A DNA stretch of 64,000 nt, from contig JAURVB010012673.1 of NCBI GenBank assembly GCA_033002965.1, forward strand, positions 1-64,000. Reading direction: 5' to 3'. Below are positions 46,290 to 58,714 of this stretch, one piece after another; positions within the stretch are counted from its first letter, which is position 1; the number at the start of each line of letters is the position of its first letter. The notes below the pieces were generated by a model. That model was not told the DNA's origin and made no database searches. It was given only the letters and a program-made list of their open reading frames with translations. This DNA is from Piper betle (Eukaryota > Streptophyta > Magnoliopsida > Piperales > Piperaceae). The translations under genes and the position numbers were made by a program.

Positions 46290-49200
46290 TTGTTGCTATT
46301 TCAATGCATCGCACAAGTGCATGAGCCATAAAAGTAATAAAGTGATGAATGAGTATTGTTCCCACGAAGATTTGATATTCTATTATTACTGTAGACAACT
46401 AAATTATTAAACCTAATGTACTATCTATAGAGAACATATGATATAATGACAATCTACTCTAAACTATCGAGATGAGGAAGGGTGTGAAATTGGTGCAACT
46501 ACTTCAATTCAAAAAATGATGCAAAGGCATAAAAATAGAAAATAATAGCCAAAGTTTACATGAATTTTCTTAATGAAAATGGATCTGGGATAGATAATTT
46601 CACTTAGTTAATAAGGAGCACACCTTATTGTGTTAGTCAAGTTACACATAATTGTAGTTGATATCCAGGGAAATGAGTTTAGTTGTAATGAGGCTTCTGC
46701 TTCTTATTACAACCTACAATCTTGACATCATTTCACATTCCTAGGCAAATGAAATTAGATTGGTGCTTTACAATCAACTCCCATACGTGGATATTTACTG
46801 ATTCTAATGTATTTTATACAATTAGAACTATAAACTATTTCATCCAAAGATGTAAAACCCTAGCTTCGGGTTAGGGTTTTACCTGCTTGTAGTTTTGCCC
46901 AGTTCAGGCTAGTTTTGAGTCAGTTTGAACGAGCTCGAGCCAGACTAGGACCATGATTATGGGGCCTAGATGGCCGTATGAACATGTTATGGAGGCTGAG
47001 TATTCCCGACATGCAGATGATAACTTCAATTGTACTACAACATAGCATGAGTTATCAGTGTATACGCGTAGTATGCAGATATTTTTTATGGGTTCGCCAG
47101 GGTTTTAGGCCCAGATCTAGGTCGTTGCAGCATTTAATATCAATTTGGAATTTTTAGAGTATCTCATTTACATGCATCTTAAGGATTTCGGACAATTAGA
47201 TTGCCCCTATGGGCCTATCTTGATTGAGTCACAAATTTTCACCCAATTGAGTTTTGGGTTTCGTGACCCATTTAGCCTTCTTGCCTCAATTACCACATAT
47301 AAAGTCACTTTTAGAACTCAAGTCAGCTTTGACTTTGGATGGTCTCGATCCGAGCTTTCCATCCATGTGTATATTGCATATACCCATAGGCGGGCTCCAC
47401 TAGTTCCACTAGTTGTCGGACGTCCAATCATGCCATGTGGCAAGATCATAGCCATCCAAGTCAACACTAGCTTCACCCAGTTATTTTTCAGAGATTTCCC
47501 ACTATTTTAGATGATTTCCACCCCTAGCGCCACCACTATTTGGTTCGCCGCCGGCGAGTCTCTGCCCTCACTCGGCCACCAGATCGGGCTTTCGATCCAT
47601 ACTCAGCTCTGGCACTGGTGCCACCGTAGTAGCTTCTGGAGACATCATTTTCACAGCCAATTTTCACTGTCGCAGCCACCTTTCTGGCCGCTTTTTGCTG
47701 CCAGCAAACCACATCCAGTGAGGCTAACCTCCTTGATAATATCTTGCCAAGATCATCATTTTTAAACCACCCATGACCACCGTTGTGGCTGCGATCACTG
47801 GCGGTGACGTCACCACACTTGGGAGTGATTTCTCCCCCTTTCTGGTTGTTTTCCCGCTAGCCCACGTGTAGAGCTTACCGAACGTCACCACCAGCACCTC
47901 TACCTTGACGTCCTTTGTTGATTGTGATAAGGGCAGCCTCCGCCACGCCACTGTCAGCATTTTTCAGCAATGGGAACCCCTGCCCCGTCTGACCAGTTTG
48001 TTCGCATTCACATCTGCCTACCCACGTTTGCGCCCACCTGCCTGTGTTTGTATCTGCCTAGCCGTGTTCGCGTCCGCCAGCCTGAGTCCTATTCACGCAT
48101 TCATGTCTGCCTACTTGCCCACGTTCGTGTCTATGTCCAACAGTCAAACCAGCCCAACCAAGCCAACCTAGCCCACCCGTTTATCTTCCCCAAACAGAGT
48201 TAACTTGGCTGACCCGATTCGGTTTAGTGAGTTAACTCATTTCAGCATATTTTCAACCTATTTTAGACAATTTTTGATAATTCGAGAATCCATCGGTTAG
48301 TTTAGATGTAAATTCATATTATTTAGCATATTTTGATAATATGAGTGTTTTTCTTTAATTATTCATGTATTCATTATTTTTTATTTCTTTTTATTTATAT
48401 GTTTGTCGTATATGATGAATGTTTATGTGATTGTTTATTATTATTAATGATATATTTACATATTAATATTAATCATATTCATGTTTACTAACTTTTATCT
48501 TTTTGTTTATTTACATATTTATTTATTGGGCGTATATTATTATTTATTTGTATTTAATTATGTATTCCATATTAGATAACTATAATAATATTATTATTAT
48601 TCACGATTAATTAACATTAACTATTTATTTATTTATTGAATGATTATATATTTATTTGTTTAATTATTTATAGTTTTACTAACATAAGTATATGTGATAT
48701 TTACTCGTGTTTAGCCATGTATTTATATAACATAATTATATTATTACTTTATGATTAGAGTATTATTATTGTCATGTATTTATTATTTATCTATTTATTC
48801 ATGACTGTATTTATTTGTTTATTTATTATTTGTTTATCAGTTAGTTCCTTTATTATGTCTTGATTTGCATGCTGAATATTTAGTTGTAGGTTTATTTAGC
48901 ATTATTTTCCTTATTATGATGTATTGATGATGTGAGCACACAACACCATCAAGCATCGTATAAAGATGCCAGTATTTTACTTAAGAATGGGTTTTGATGT
49001 AGGTATCAAAGTTTGAGCTTGCCGTAGTTGAGACGTCACGTTTGGAGTTTGAACCACAAGTCTGTTAGGACTCTTCTCACTTTTTATTGCTATAGTCTAT
49101 TGCTGATTTAATTTCTGATTTCTAGATCGCAGGACGTGTTAAATAGTTATTTTATTAGACCCCACTTAATATAGGTCATTTAGATGTATTTTGCTTCCAT

Positions 49201-50800
49201 GATTAATAACCCTCGAGGATGAGTGGGTGCAAAATGTCGCTACTGTTATATTGGGGTGTTAAAAAGACATCATCGATCTATAATGAGTCTAAATCGAGAG
49301 TTTTCTATTATATATGTATGCCTTTTGATCTTGAATCGACTTTGGAGGGAGGACAGATAAACGCTAAACACACTTAAGCTTAGATAGTTACTTTATTTCA
49401 TACTTTTATTTATCTTTAATGAGTTTTCACGCATATTTAGCAATGTCTTCCAATCTCTTAATGCCAATCAGGCTATTTTAATCTATATTATTGATCGACT
49501 CTTAAGAGTAGCAGTTTTAAATATGACTCAACTCAATCATAACATTTTTTATTCGGTTCTTAGGTGAACCGAATTGAGGTGTTAAAAAGACGTCATCAAT
49601 CTGCCTATTCTTAGAGCCCGATTAAATCTCTTACTCATGTAAGAGTTAACTATTCTCTTGAAACATTAAGAATAGATATGAAGTAGTCAACTAACAATTA
49701 GGGTATCAAAATAATATCAACAATATATAATACATATCAACAAAGATCTATCATACACCCCATACTACAAGCATCTACCCATGTAAGAATAATACGTCAT
49801 GAAGCTCAGTAAAGAAAACAACATTGTAAGAAGAGAAGGGAAAAGATTATGCAAATCTGTGATGATGAGGCCATGGCGTGAACTTCTCTTCAACAGTGCT
49901 GCCTTCTTGATAACTTGGCTTTTGCAACTTCTTTGCTGCACTTTAACTCCTCCTCCAGATTGGCAGTGTGGAACTTTTGAGGGTGAAAGGTGAAGAGAGA
50001 AAAAATGAATTTTCTCTTCTAAAAGCCTTAACCACCCCCCTCTTCTCTACATGGATGAGAGTATATATAACCGATAGAGGTAGAATTCTTCTTGTCAATG
50101 TGTCAACTTCTTGGTGATTTCTTCATGCACTCAAATTTGCATGTGTTGACTCCATTGTCCCCTTTAGACTGTGCTCTCCATCTTTGTTCCCTTGTCTCCT
50201 CCGTGCCTCTTCATGGCTTGTGAGGTTGGTGACATTGTTTCATGGTAATCAAGTTGTCCCCTTTGATGTGGTATGCCAAGCTCGGTAGTGAAAATTTCCT
50301 AGCAACACCCATCTTAACTAATGCAATAAGTTGTTCTCCTTTTAATCATTAACATAGGTGAATGTGTTCCTTTCTTGCTCATCAAGGTGCCCATCTAACG
50401 GTGTGTGAATTGGAGACGTTTAGGTGGATTGGGTAGATTTCTCTAATGGTGAGGAGTTGGTGAAGAAATGTACAAACATGCATGCCTGGTCAAAAGCACA
50501 TACAGAGGCTTGCAAAGGGTGTAAACTGATTGTGTGCAGGTCGACTATATTAGGATATATCCAAAATAATGCATCCTAGGTTGTTGAATGAGTAGTTTGA
50601 TCCCATCTTACAAGCACGGACGTGCCTTTTCTAAGTTCCTTCAAACTATATTTCTTTACTTAGAATTGATTACAAATCTACTCATATTTCCCGTACTCTA
50701 CAATATTTCAAAATTTTAAATTTTCTGCTGAAAATGATAGAGAAAATGATGCTAGGGATGGAAATGATGTCTGAAAATTATTAAAATACTAGCTTAATCT
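46290..50800 (-). repeat. Athila-type LTR (second remnant), interrupted by a solo LTR
   Basis: 46290-46850 and 49586-50800 form one stretch split by the solo LTR. It opens with CATCGCACAAGTGCATGAGCC and GAGTATTGTTCCCACGAAG and has the CTTCTTGATAACTTGGCTTTTGC block near 49900. The layout parallels 41500-44515. The second remnant (polymerase at 55380-58659) lies to the right on the minus strand, so this should be its 3' LTR. Limits are approximate. Confidence 0.4.
46851..49585 (+). mobile_element. Solo LTR of the long-LTR family (2.7 kb) with duplicated end
   Basis: It starts TGTAAAACCC at 46851. If it ends at 49585 (GAGGTGTTAA, with the C of TTACA lost) it is flanked by exact AAAGA copies (46846-46850, 49586-49590). 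It contains GATGATAAC, the TTAATAACCCTCGAGGATGAG block, the acceptor-like GATCGCAG|GACGTGTTAA near 49132 and the AGATAAACGCTAAACACACTTAAGC block. The end plus about 25 bases of flank (GGTGTTAAAAAGAC.TCATC.A) occurs twice, at 49255 and 49579. Confidence 0.75.
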
Positions 50801-51330
50801 ACGAAGTATCAAACCCCAAAACTTAAACTTTACTAGTCCCTTGCAAAACAAAAAATCATTAGTCATTCAAAATTCTGATAAAACAATCAATGGTGAAGGA
50901 CTTTTCTACACACAAGGAAAAAGTCACGAGCAATTCAATGGCGAAGGACTTTCTACACACAAGTAAAAGTCACAAGTAATCAAGGCAAGGAAAAAGTCAC
51001 GAGCAATTTATCACACAACTGGTTATCCTTCCCAAAATACACAACCAAGTATAGACTAATTAGGAACCTTGTGGGCTTAGATAGATAAGTTCATCATAAG
51101 TTTTAGAGCCTGGGGTTGTCTCCACGAAATTAAATCTTGGGGATAGTGAGGATCAAAAGGATTAAAAGCTAAAAATTGGGATCCATGGACAATTAAGTAA
51201 GGGCATCACTAACACCGGAGTTTTTTTACCTGATCATTGTGCTCATTAGGGTAGTGACTATAATTTTTTTCATTTCTTGATTTCATTTTCCCTTGTCGTC
51301 TCCCTTTCTTTCTCTCATTCTTTCTCTTTT

Positions 51331-51376
<46 letters not shown>

Positions 51377-52320
51377 TATCTCTCTCTCTTTTAGATATGA
51401 AATAATCAAATAATCACCTGATCGACAACAAAGGTAGAAACACATAGGTAGGATTAAGGCAATTCTCTCTCTCTTTCTTCAATTCTCCTTTTTCTTCTCA
51501 AAATTTATCTCCTTGTTGTCCAAGTGCTTGCACTTAGTCTTTCCAACCTTATGAGCACTTGACTTGTTAAAAAAATTCCTAAGTTAGTTATGCTAGGTCA
51601 ATGTAAAATGAAAGCAACAGACTTTCTCATAAACAAGCTAGGGCTTCAATTATACTAGGGACGCAAATAGGAGGTCAATATTAAGGAAAAATTTGGCTAA
51701 ATCTAAGATTTATTAGGATGACTATTTTTTCCTTAGTGGTCAAGTCTCACCTAAATCATTTATTAACTATCCAAAGATTTCCTTCACCTCAAGAATCCCA
51801 AGTTGAAATTCTAATTCTCCTTTTTTCTATGCTTACAAGATTTCCTAACTTAATCAAGCGTGGTTGAGTATAAGGTCATAAAATATTCAGCTACCTAGAA
51901 AACATGACTCATAAAATTCACAAGTGTGAAATTAGTCCTACTTCACACTATACTATGACCGAAAATTAGAAGACTTTATTTGTTAATCATGTCCTACCAA
52001 ATTAGTTTATTTTCCTAGCACGTATGGCTTAAAAAGTTATAGTTATACAATCCAAAGTACGAATTGTCTATTCCCCTCCCAAACTTAAATTAGACTATGC
52101 CCTCACAGTCAAAATATAAGTTTCAACAAAAAGATAGTTCAAGAAGTAAAAAAGAAAGAAAGAAAGAAAGAAATAAGGTAGGGAGAGAGAAGTGCTCATT
52201 TTGATTTTTTAATTATCTTCATCCGTATTGGCATTGGTCATGGTGAAACGGCTAGTCAATGGCTTTGCTGTTCTAGATATGCGGCTACATCTTCTTCTTC
52301 TACTTCAAGGGGGTGGATTC
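50801..52320 (-). other. Non-coding 3' region of the second Athila-type remnant
   Basis: It lies between the env-like frame and the LTR and shows no gene. It has repeated GGAAAAAGTCACGAGCAATT words (50910-51010) and a (CT)n tract. CTCCCAAACTTAAATTAG..TATGCCCTCACAGT at about 52075 parallels the segment at 44478 of the first remnant. Confidence 0.45.
51335..51369. repeat. (CT)n microsatellite
   Basis: About 17 uninterrupted TC units, followed by impure TC/TTTC repeats. Confidence 0.95.
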
Positions 52321-52776
52321 TTTTAAGCCCTTTGGGCCCCCAAAAGGACTTAGAATAGGTATCACATGCCTCTTTTAATCTAAAAGCTAGCTCAGGGAAC
52401 AAGGCTTTCCCATTAGCCTATATACAAGTCACCAACACCCTCTACAACCGATGTGGGATAAACCCAACAACTCCCCTTCACACATCGAGCGATCCCAAAA
52501 TCATCATCGTCTGACAATTTGCCCTTCATCAGACGACATCCACATATCAACTTCTCTTAAATCATCAGGCAAACCCATGAAGGAGCCAACCACAATCGGC
52601 GTAGGCAAACCTAGGCTCTGATACCACTGTTAGGCCCTTTGGGCCCTCAAAAGGACTTACAATAGGTGTCACAGGCTTCTCTTAATCTAAAAGCTAGCTC
52701 AAGGAATAAGGTTTTTCCATTAGCCTATATACAAGTCACCATCACCCTCTACGACTGATGTGGGATAAACCCAATA
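52321..52776 (-). mobile_element. TRIM retrotransposon, 456 bp, complete with target duplication
   Basis: It is flanked by exact GATTC copies (52316-52320, 52777-52781). On the minus strand the 5' LTR is 52776-52628 and the 3' LTR is 52469-52321, about 149 bp each. Both begin TGTTGGGTTTATCCCACATC or close to it and end with GGGCCCAAAGGGC..AACA or a variant. Next to the 5' LTR, GTGGTATCAGAGC (52627-52615) is an exact initiator tRNA-Met primer site. GAAGGGGAGT before the 3' LTR is a polypurine tract. There is no coding capacity. It lies next to the env-like region of the Athila-type remnant. Confidence 0.92.
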
Positions 52777-52789
52777 GATTCCTTGTAGT

Positions 52790-54720
52790 TGATGCCTTAG
52801 TGCTCTTCTTCTTTCATTTTTGTGCTATTGTCAATGCCCTGGTATCACTTGGTTCTTCCTTTTTCTCCTTTTCTTTAACTTCCAAGGTACCTGTGAACAA
52901 AGATGCTTTAATAGTGGGCATATCAGAGACATTATTTTGTTATCCTCATATTTCCCTTGCATGTATATGTTCCACTAGTGCCAGCACTTCATGAAAGTGA
53001 TTAGTTTCTTTCGCATGTCTTTGATTTCCTTGAGCTCCTCCAAAATTTCTGGCCCAACTATTTGGCCTCTAATATGTGGTGCGTCAGATGATGCCTTGGC
53101 TGATATGGCTAGCCCAAACTTGATTTTCTCTTCATTCCTCTCAACCCCCACACCGAATTAGTTGTACAATTGAGTGATGATAGCTAAGAACTACAAACCC
53201 TTCGAAGGCTTGACTGAGTCAATTATATTGTTGTAGATGATCCAATAGCATCCACCTTCTTTTCATCAATCATTGCATATAATAGAATATCCTTGTCCAA
53301 GGTAATGTGGGAGGTATGCGTGGTGAGGAACAAGCTGCTGCATATGAGCTTAAACAAAGGTGTCCAACTCAACTGAAGTGCCCTAAAATTGAAGCTCAGC
53401 TTTGAGTTGTTCTTTCCTCTGGCCTAGATGACTTCTTTGTCAGCTTGACATATACTTCTCACTAGTTTAGTGGTATCCACTCTCTCATCCATGAGTATTG
53501 AGTACCCATCCTCTTCATGATCTAGTACCCCAATTAAGTTGTTAATTGTCTAACTAGACATGTTGATCCATTTACCCCTAGCAAAGACCTTGTCATCCAC
53601 CCTTTCATTGATATTGGCATAGAACTCCTCGACAAGTTGCTATAACCCTCATCTGATTTCTTGAAGAACTCTTTCTAGTCTAGACAAATAATGATATAAT
53701 TTACTTCCTTTTCTTTGCCAATGCTATCTAAGTCCATTGCCCTCTGTTTTATTGGTTGTTTGCCCTGAATGGTATATGTGAATAACTTCTTTTTCTTGAC
53801 TGAGATAAGGGGTAATTGGCAGGTGATGTAGATTTATGCACCTTTGATCTCTTGGCTAGTATTTTTTCCCTTGGTGGTGGCTCTACGGGTTGGGACTCTT
53901 CATCTTTTTCTTCCACTTGAGTCTGTGCTGGTGGGGATGCCTCTATGGGAACTTGAGGTTTCTCATCGGTCAACTTCCCGTAGTTCTCATCTTATTTGTT
54001 TCAGTCATGTTCAATTGGTCTAGTTCAGTCTTCCTCTTCTTTGCTTTCTTCTCCACATGCTTCTCCTTCTCTTTCCTTTCAAACTTCTTTACCTTCTCCT
54101 TTCCTTTTGGCTGTGAACCTTCAACAATATCCTCACCTTTTTGGTTTCAGTAGGCTGGTCAACTTCATCTTAATTTTGGATGTTTTGCTTTTTGGTTGAC
54201 TTTTCCTTTACTTCTTTCTCCACTTCTGGTTTTGCTTGGGCTAAGGCATATTCTTGGTTTTCAGACTTTGGTGTATCAGGGATGGCACTGCTTGGTGAGG
54301 CGCTTGTTAATTTCCTGGGCAATAACATCTTCATTGCTGGTCATATATGTCAACTTTTCTTTTTCCTTGGGTTCCTTGAGACCTGATTCCTATGTGTCAC
54401 TTTTGGTCCTTTTTTCCTTTGGTGACTTCATAAAAAATGACGTAATAGCTGGTTATTTTGAGTCCCTTTTAGTTGGCAACAGGGGTAGTGGGGATTCTTC
54501 TATTTCACTATCTTGTCTCTCCCCCTCCATTACTACTTTTTTATCTTGCTTCTGTCAATCCATCTTTTCAAGTGTAATTTCAACTTCTTGTGCTGCAGGT
54601 GCATGATTCGAGTCTCCCAACCTTGTTGGGGATTCCATAGGCTAAGTAGTCATGGACTTGGCAGCTTGCTACTTCTTGTGGATGATCCGACCTTAAATCA
54701 TAAACTTAGCCACACAAGAT
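52790..54720 (-). pseudogene. Env-like ORF of an Athila-type element (second remnant)
   Basis: Read on the minus strand, an N-terminal Lys/Glu-rich region (54720-53980) has many stops. A Pro/Glu-rich part follows (53973-53749, with PPPREKILAKRSKVHKS), then EFYANINERVDDKVFARGKW, LTTHTSHITLDKDILLYAMI and a tail with acidic and basic blocks. FYAN...V..RGKW and TLD..ILLYA are hallmarks of the plant-transposon domain in Athila ORF3. It is downstream of integrase on the same strand, as expected. Plus-strand frames over 53890-54722 are its antisense. Confidence 0.6.
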
Positions 54721-55379
54721 AATATCTTAAATTAAATGTGATATTGACATGCATTATTTATTTGTGGAGACAAAAACCATATGCGACAATGACAGTAACA
54801 AATTCTCAGAAAATCAATACAACATAACATATGTTTATACATCAATTCCACTAGTACTCACGTAGAAGATTTAACATGTCATCCATCAAATTATATATAA
54901 CAATCATCCTTAACATGTAACCCTAATCACAGATTTGCACTGATCATCAACACATTGAGTTACCATACATGCGATAGTTACAATTAAACATGAAAACAAA
55001 AGGTTGAGTAGAGAGATTGTGATGGAAGCTCATACCTTTCCGCTAGAACACTGATTTGCACAAGATTTAGAGAGTTTGAACGAGTGGTGATTGCGCCAAA
55101 GGGAAAGAGATAGGGTAGAAAGAAAAGAAACTTTACTCCTTTCCACAATTTACCCTTTTGTTGCCTGGGTTGGTTCAGCTACTTCGGTCATCTTTATCTG
55201 AAATGAAAAACACATTTTTTTATTGAAGTCCAAAAGAACATGTTGATTTGCCTCCTAGGAAGCACTTGTTTACGGCCCTTAGCTTGACTAAGCTTCGTTC
55301 ATTCCAAAATTGATGAGATGGATGAAGTGAACTAGGTCACTTCTCCTCCATGATAGTGCTTGAGTCTATGCCTATTGAC

Positions 55380-56400
55380 CTTGAATTGGTTCCCATTTTT
55401 CTCATTCCTAATTTTATAGCACCATGTGAAAATACATCTATCACAGTATAAGATCCAAACCACCTAGACTTAAGCTTTCCAGATAAAACTCTTTGCCTAA
55501 ATTATAATGCAACACTGGATGTCCTGGCTTGAAGTGTTTGGTCAAGATGTGTCTATCAAGCCATAGCTTCGTTCTCTCTTTATATAGTTAGTATTCTCAT
55601 ATGCATTGAGTCTAATATAATCCAATTCATTCATCTATAATATCTTTTTTATCACGACATGCCTTAACATAAAAGTTCAACTTTTGAATTGCCCAATTTG
55701 CTCTATGCTTTAGCTCAAAAGGTAGGTGACATGCTTTTCTAAAGACTAGTCTATAGGGGGTTCAATTGGTGTCTTGAAAGCTGTTTGGTAGGCCCACAAT
55801 GCATCATCTAATTTTAGTGACCAATATTTTCTTGATGGACTTACAACCTTTTCCAAAATCATCTTAATTTTACAGTTAGAAATTCAGCATGTTTGCTTGT
55901 TTGTGGTTGATATGATGTGCAATTCTATGCTTGACTCTATACTTAGCCAATAAGGTTTCTGAGATCTTGTTGCAAAAGTGTGATCCTTCGTCACGGATAA
56001 TAGCTCTTGGGAGGCGAAATCTTATAAAAATGTTTTTCTTTTAAGAACCTTATAACTACCTTGGCATCTTTGGTTGGGAATGCCTATGCCTCCACACACT
56101 TTGAGACATAATCAACTACTACCAGTATGAATAGGTTGTTGTTGGATGGTACAAATGGTCTCATGAAGTCTATTCCCCCAAACATTAAAAAGCTTTACTT
56201 CACGGATTCCATGCAAGCATCTCTTGTCTCCTCGATATGTTCCAACTTCTTTGGCACCTGTCACTTTGATTAACAAAAGAGTTTGCATCTGAAAAGGGTT
56301 GGCCAACAGAATCCTGATTGTAAACATTCTTGGCTATCCTTTGGCTTCCAAAGTGGCCTCCATATTCTGATGAATGACAATGATAAAGAATATCCAAAAT
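55380..56400 (-). pseudogene. Athila-type integrase, decayed
   Basis: The zinc-binding region reads ILYHCHSSEYGGHFGSQRIA with a later CDRCQR-type pair (here SDRCQRSWNISRRQEM), the H-H-C-C module that starts Ty3/gypsy integrases. FNVWG corresponds to the start of the catalytic core. Further on, TKLWHDKHILTKHFKPG-like and GKLKSRWFG-like pieces mark the C-terminal part. Several frame changes occur, so no active enzyme is possible. Confidence 0.7.
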
Positions 56401-56701
56401 TTCTTTTTCTATGACACATCTTCTAAAAATCTATTCACTTCATTTTCTAAATAGATATGGCTCTTTCCAAAAATAATGATCGACTTCACTAAACAATTTT
56501 CTTTTCTATTGTGGTGAAATATTTAAGGGAAGAACTTGACTGGCAAGAAAATTTACATAATGTGTAAACTATAGTAAGTTAGAATTCTTTACCTGATAAA
56601 GTTGCTCCTCTCGAAAGCTCTCTTGTATTGGCAATGAGTTTGCTTCATTCTCCTTATTTACTAGTCTGGCTAAGTGGAACTCTCTTCTTATGTTCTTATT
56701 T

Positions 56702-57127
56702 CTAGATCAAATTCTTGTAGAAACAACACCCACCTGATGAACCTTGGCTTGACCTCTCCTTCTTTTGCAATAGGTATTTCAAAGTTGAATGGTTTGTGTG
56801 AGTTATCACTTGGGTACTCATCAAATACGATTTGAATTTGACCACGATATATACTACCACCAATAATTCCTTTTTTGTAGTAGTGTATTTTACTTGGCTT
56901 TCGTTATATGTCTTGCTTGCATAATAGATGGAATAGAAGACCTTATTGATGCGTTGGCCCAAGATTGCACTAATGACATAATCAATTTCATCACACATTA
57001 ACTCGTATAGTTGTGACCAGACAGGTGAAGCAATAATGGGAGCTGAAATGAGTTTTTCCTTCAGTCTACTGAATGCATCTATATAAGCTTCATCAAATTT
57101 GAAAGTTACTTTTCCAATAAATTTCAA
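56702..57127 (-). pseudogene. Athila-type reverse transcriptase end and RNase H
   Basis: Reads FDEAYIDAFSRLKEKLISAP, then DEIDYVISAILGQR, VFYSIYYASKTYNESQVKYT, ELLVVVYIVVKFKSYL and THTNHSTLKYLLQKK. This is the standard order C..AF..LK..L..API, D.SD...GAVLGQR, I.YAS..L...Q.NY...EKELLA.V.A..KFR.YL, .TDH..LKYL. The D of the TDH motif is Asn here. Confidence 0.75.
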
Positions 57128-58057
57128 AGTAGTTTTGCAATTTTGAGAACTTCTTTATAAATCTCTTGTAAAATCCAACATGGCCTAGAAAGCTTCTTAC
57201 TCCCTTGATATTAGTTGGCGGTAGCAGCTTCTCAATTATTTCTTTTTTCTATTCACCTCCAGGCCTTTGCTTGAGACTCTATGTCCTAGCAAAATTCCAT
57301 CAGTTACCATGAAGTGACATTTTTTCCGATTCAAAACTAGGTTAAAACTTTCACATCTCTACAGAACATTGTCTAAAGTTTCTAAGCACTAGTAAAAGGT
57401 ACTTCAAAATATTGAAAAATTACCCATGAAGATTTCCATTCTATCCTCCATCATGTCTGAGAAAATGGAGATCATGCATCTTTGAAATATTCTTGAGGCA
57501 TTGAATAATACAAAGAATGTCTTTCTGAAGGCAAATATACCATATGGACAGGTGAATGTGATCTTTTCTTGATCTTCAAGATAGATTGCTCTTTGATTAA
57601 ACCCAAAGTAACCATTTAAAAAATAATAGTATTCTTGCTCGGCCAACCTATGTAGCATTTAATCAATGAATGGTACAGGAAAGTGGTCCCTTCTTGTGGC
57701 TTTGTTCAACTTCCTATAATCCATACACACTCTCTACGCTGTTACCATCCTAGAAGGAATTAGCTCATTGTTCTTATTAGGCAAAATAGTTATTCTTCCT
57801 TTCTTTGAAACACATTGGATAGGACTGGCCCATGAATTATTGGTGATTGGATAGATAGTTCTAGCATCCAACCATTTAGGTATCTCCTTTTTTACTACCT
57901 CCTCCATTATAGGATTGAGGAATCTCTGTTGTTCAACAATTAGTTTGTGTGCTTCTTCGAGTAGGATTTTGTGCATGCAAACATTTGGGCTAATGCCTCG
58001 AATGTTGGCAATTGTCCATCCAATGGAGAGCTTGTGGTCTCTTAGAGCTCTCATCAA
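57128..58057 (-). pseudogene. Athila-type reverse transcriptase, catalytic motif lost
   Basis: N-terminal part at 58057-57734 (IANIRGISPNVCMHKI, IPKWLDARTIYPITNNSWAS, PIQCVSKKGRITILPN). Middle part at 57658-57404 (LNGYFGFNQRAIYLEDQEKI, TFTCPYGIFAFRKTFFVLFN, CMISIFSDMMEDRMEIFMGN). The catalytic FMDDFSVF-type block reads FMGNFSIF, so both metal-binding aspartates are gone. Frames change between parts. Confidence 0.8.
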
Positions 58058-58132
58058 TTTTTCTTTCTGTAAGGATGTGAGTGATGTAAAAATAATTATA
58101 GGAAGAGCATTAGGTTATGCAAGAAATGCATA

Positions 58133-58659
58133 CTAAAGGTGCTCCGGCAAGGGCTTCAACTCTAGCTTCGGAGGGCTACTACTTGATGGAATGCTTATCT
58201 TTAGTTCTGAATTTTTTGAAAGCAAGGGCTCTGGGTGCTTACTGCCTTCACTGCTGCTTTGTTGCTTGGCTAGCCAAGCCATCAACTCAGCTATCTCTTC
58301 ATCTTCTTCTTCCATGTCCTTACAGGTTAGTACATGTTCAAGAGGTTTGAAAATTGGCTTCTTTCCAGGACTTCCTTGACTGTTTGGTTGATGACACTGA
58401 CTCCAAAACAATCATCAGTTGATTCTAGGTATTCCATAGCTTTGAAGATGAACACTACTTGTTCATTGTTCACCTTCATAATCAGTTCTCCTACAGCCAC
58501 ATCAATTAGGGTGTACTTTTTGTTGCAAGAAATGGGCTTCCCATGATAAGATCACGAAGTCTAATATTACAAAGTCTGTTGGGAAGATTAATTTGTCTAC
58601 CTTCATCAAGATATTTTTAATTTCTCCCCTTGGAAAAATATAGGACATGTCAGCTAACT
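58133..58659 (-). pseudogene. Athila-type protease end and linker
   Basis: Read on the minus strand from the Tekay insertion point, a protease tail (KVDKLIFPTDFVILD-like) is followed by DVAVGELIMKVNNEQVVFIF and AMEYLEST. An acidic linker (MEEEDEEIAELMAWLAK) then leads into KLELKPLPEHL, which precedes reverse transcriptase in Athila polyproteins. The front half of the protease lies at 63345-63640, on the other side of the Tekay element. Confidence 0.75.
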
Positions 58660-58664
58660 GTAAC

Positions 58665-58682
58665 TGTAAAGACCCGAGAATA

Positions 58683-58714
<32 letters not shown>

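Noticed and set aside
47145..48203. Plus-strand frames of 77-121 residues
   Set aside because: They lie inside the long solo LTR at 46851-49585, with no domain or conservation visible.
53890..54722. Plus-strand Ser/Phe-rich frames of up to 136 residues
   Set aside because: They are the antisense of the Lys/Glu-rich env-like region of the Athila-type remnant.
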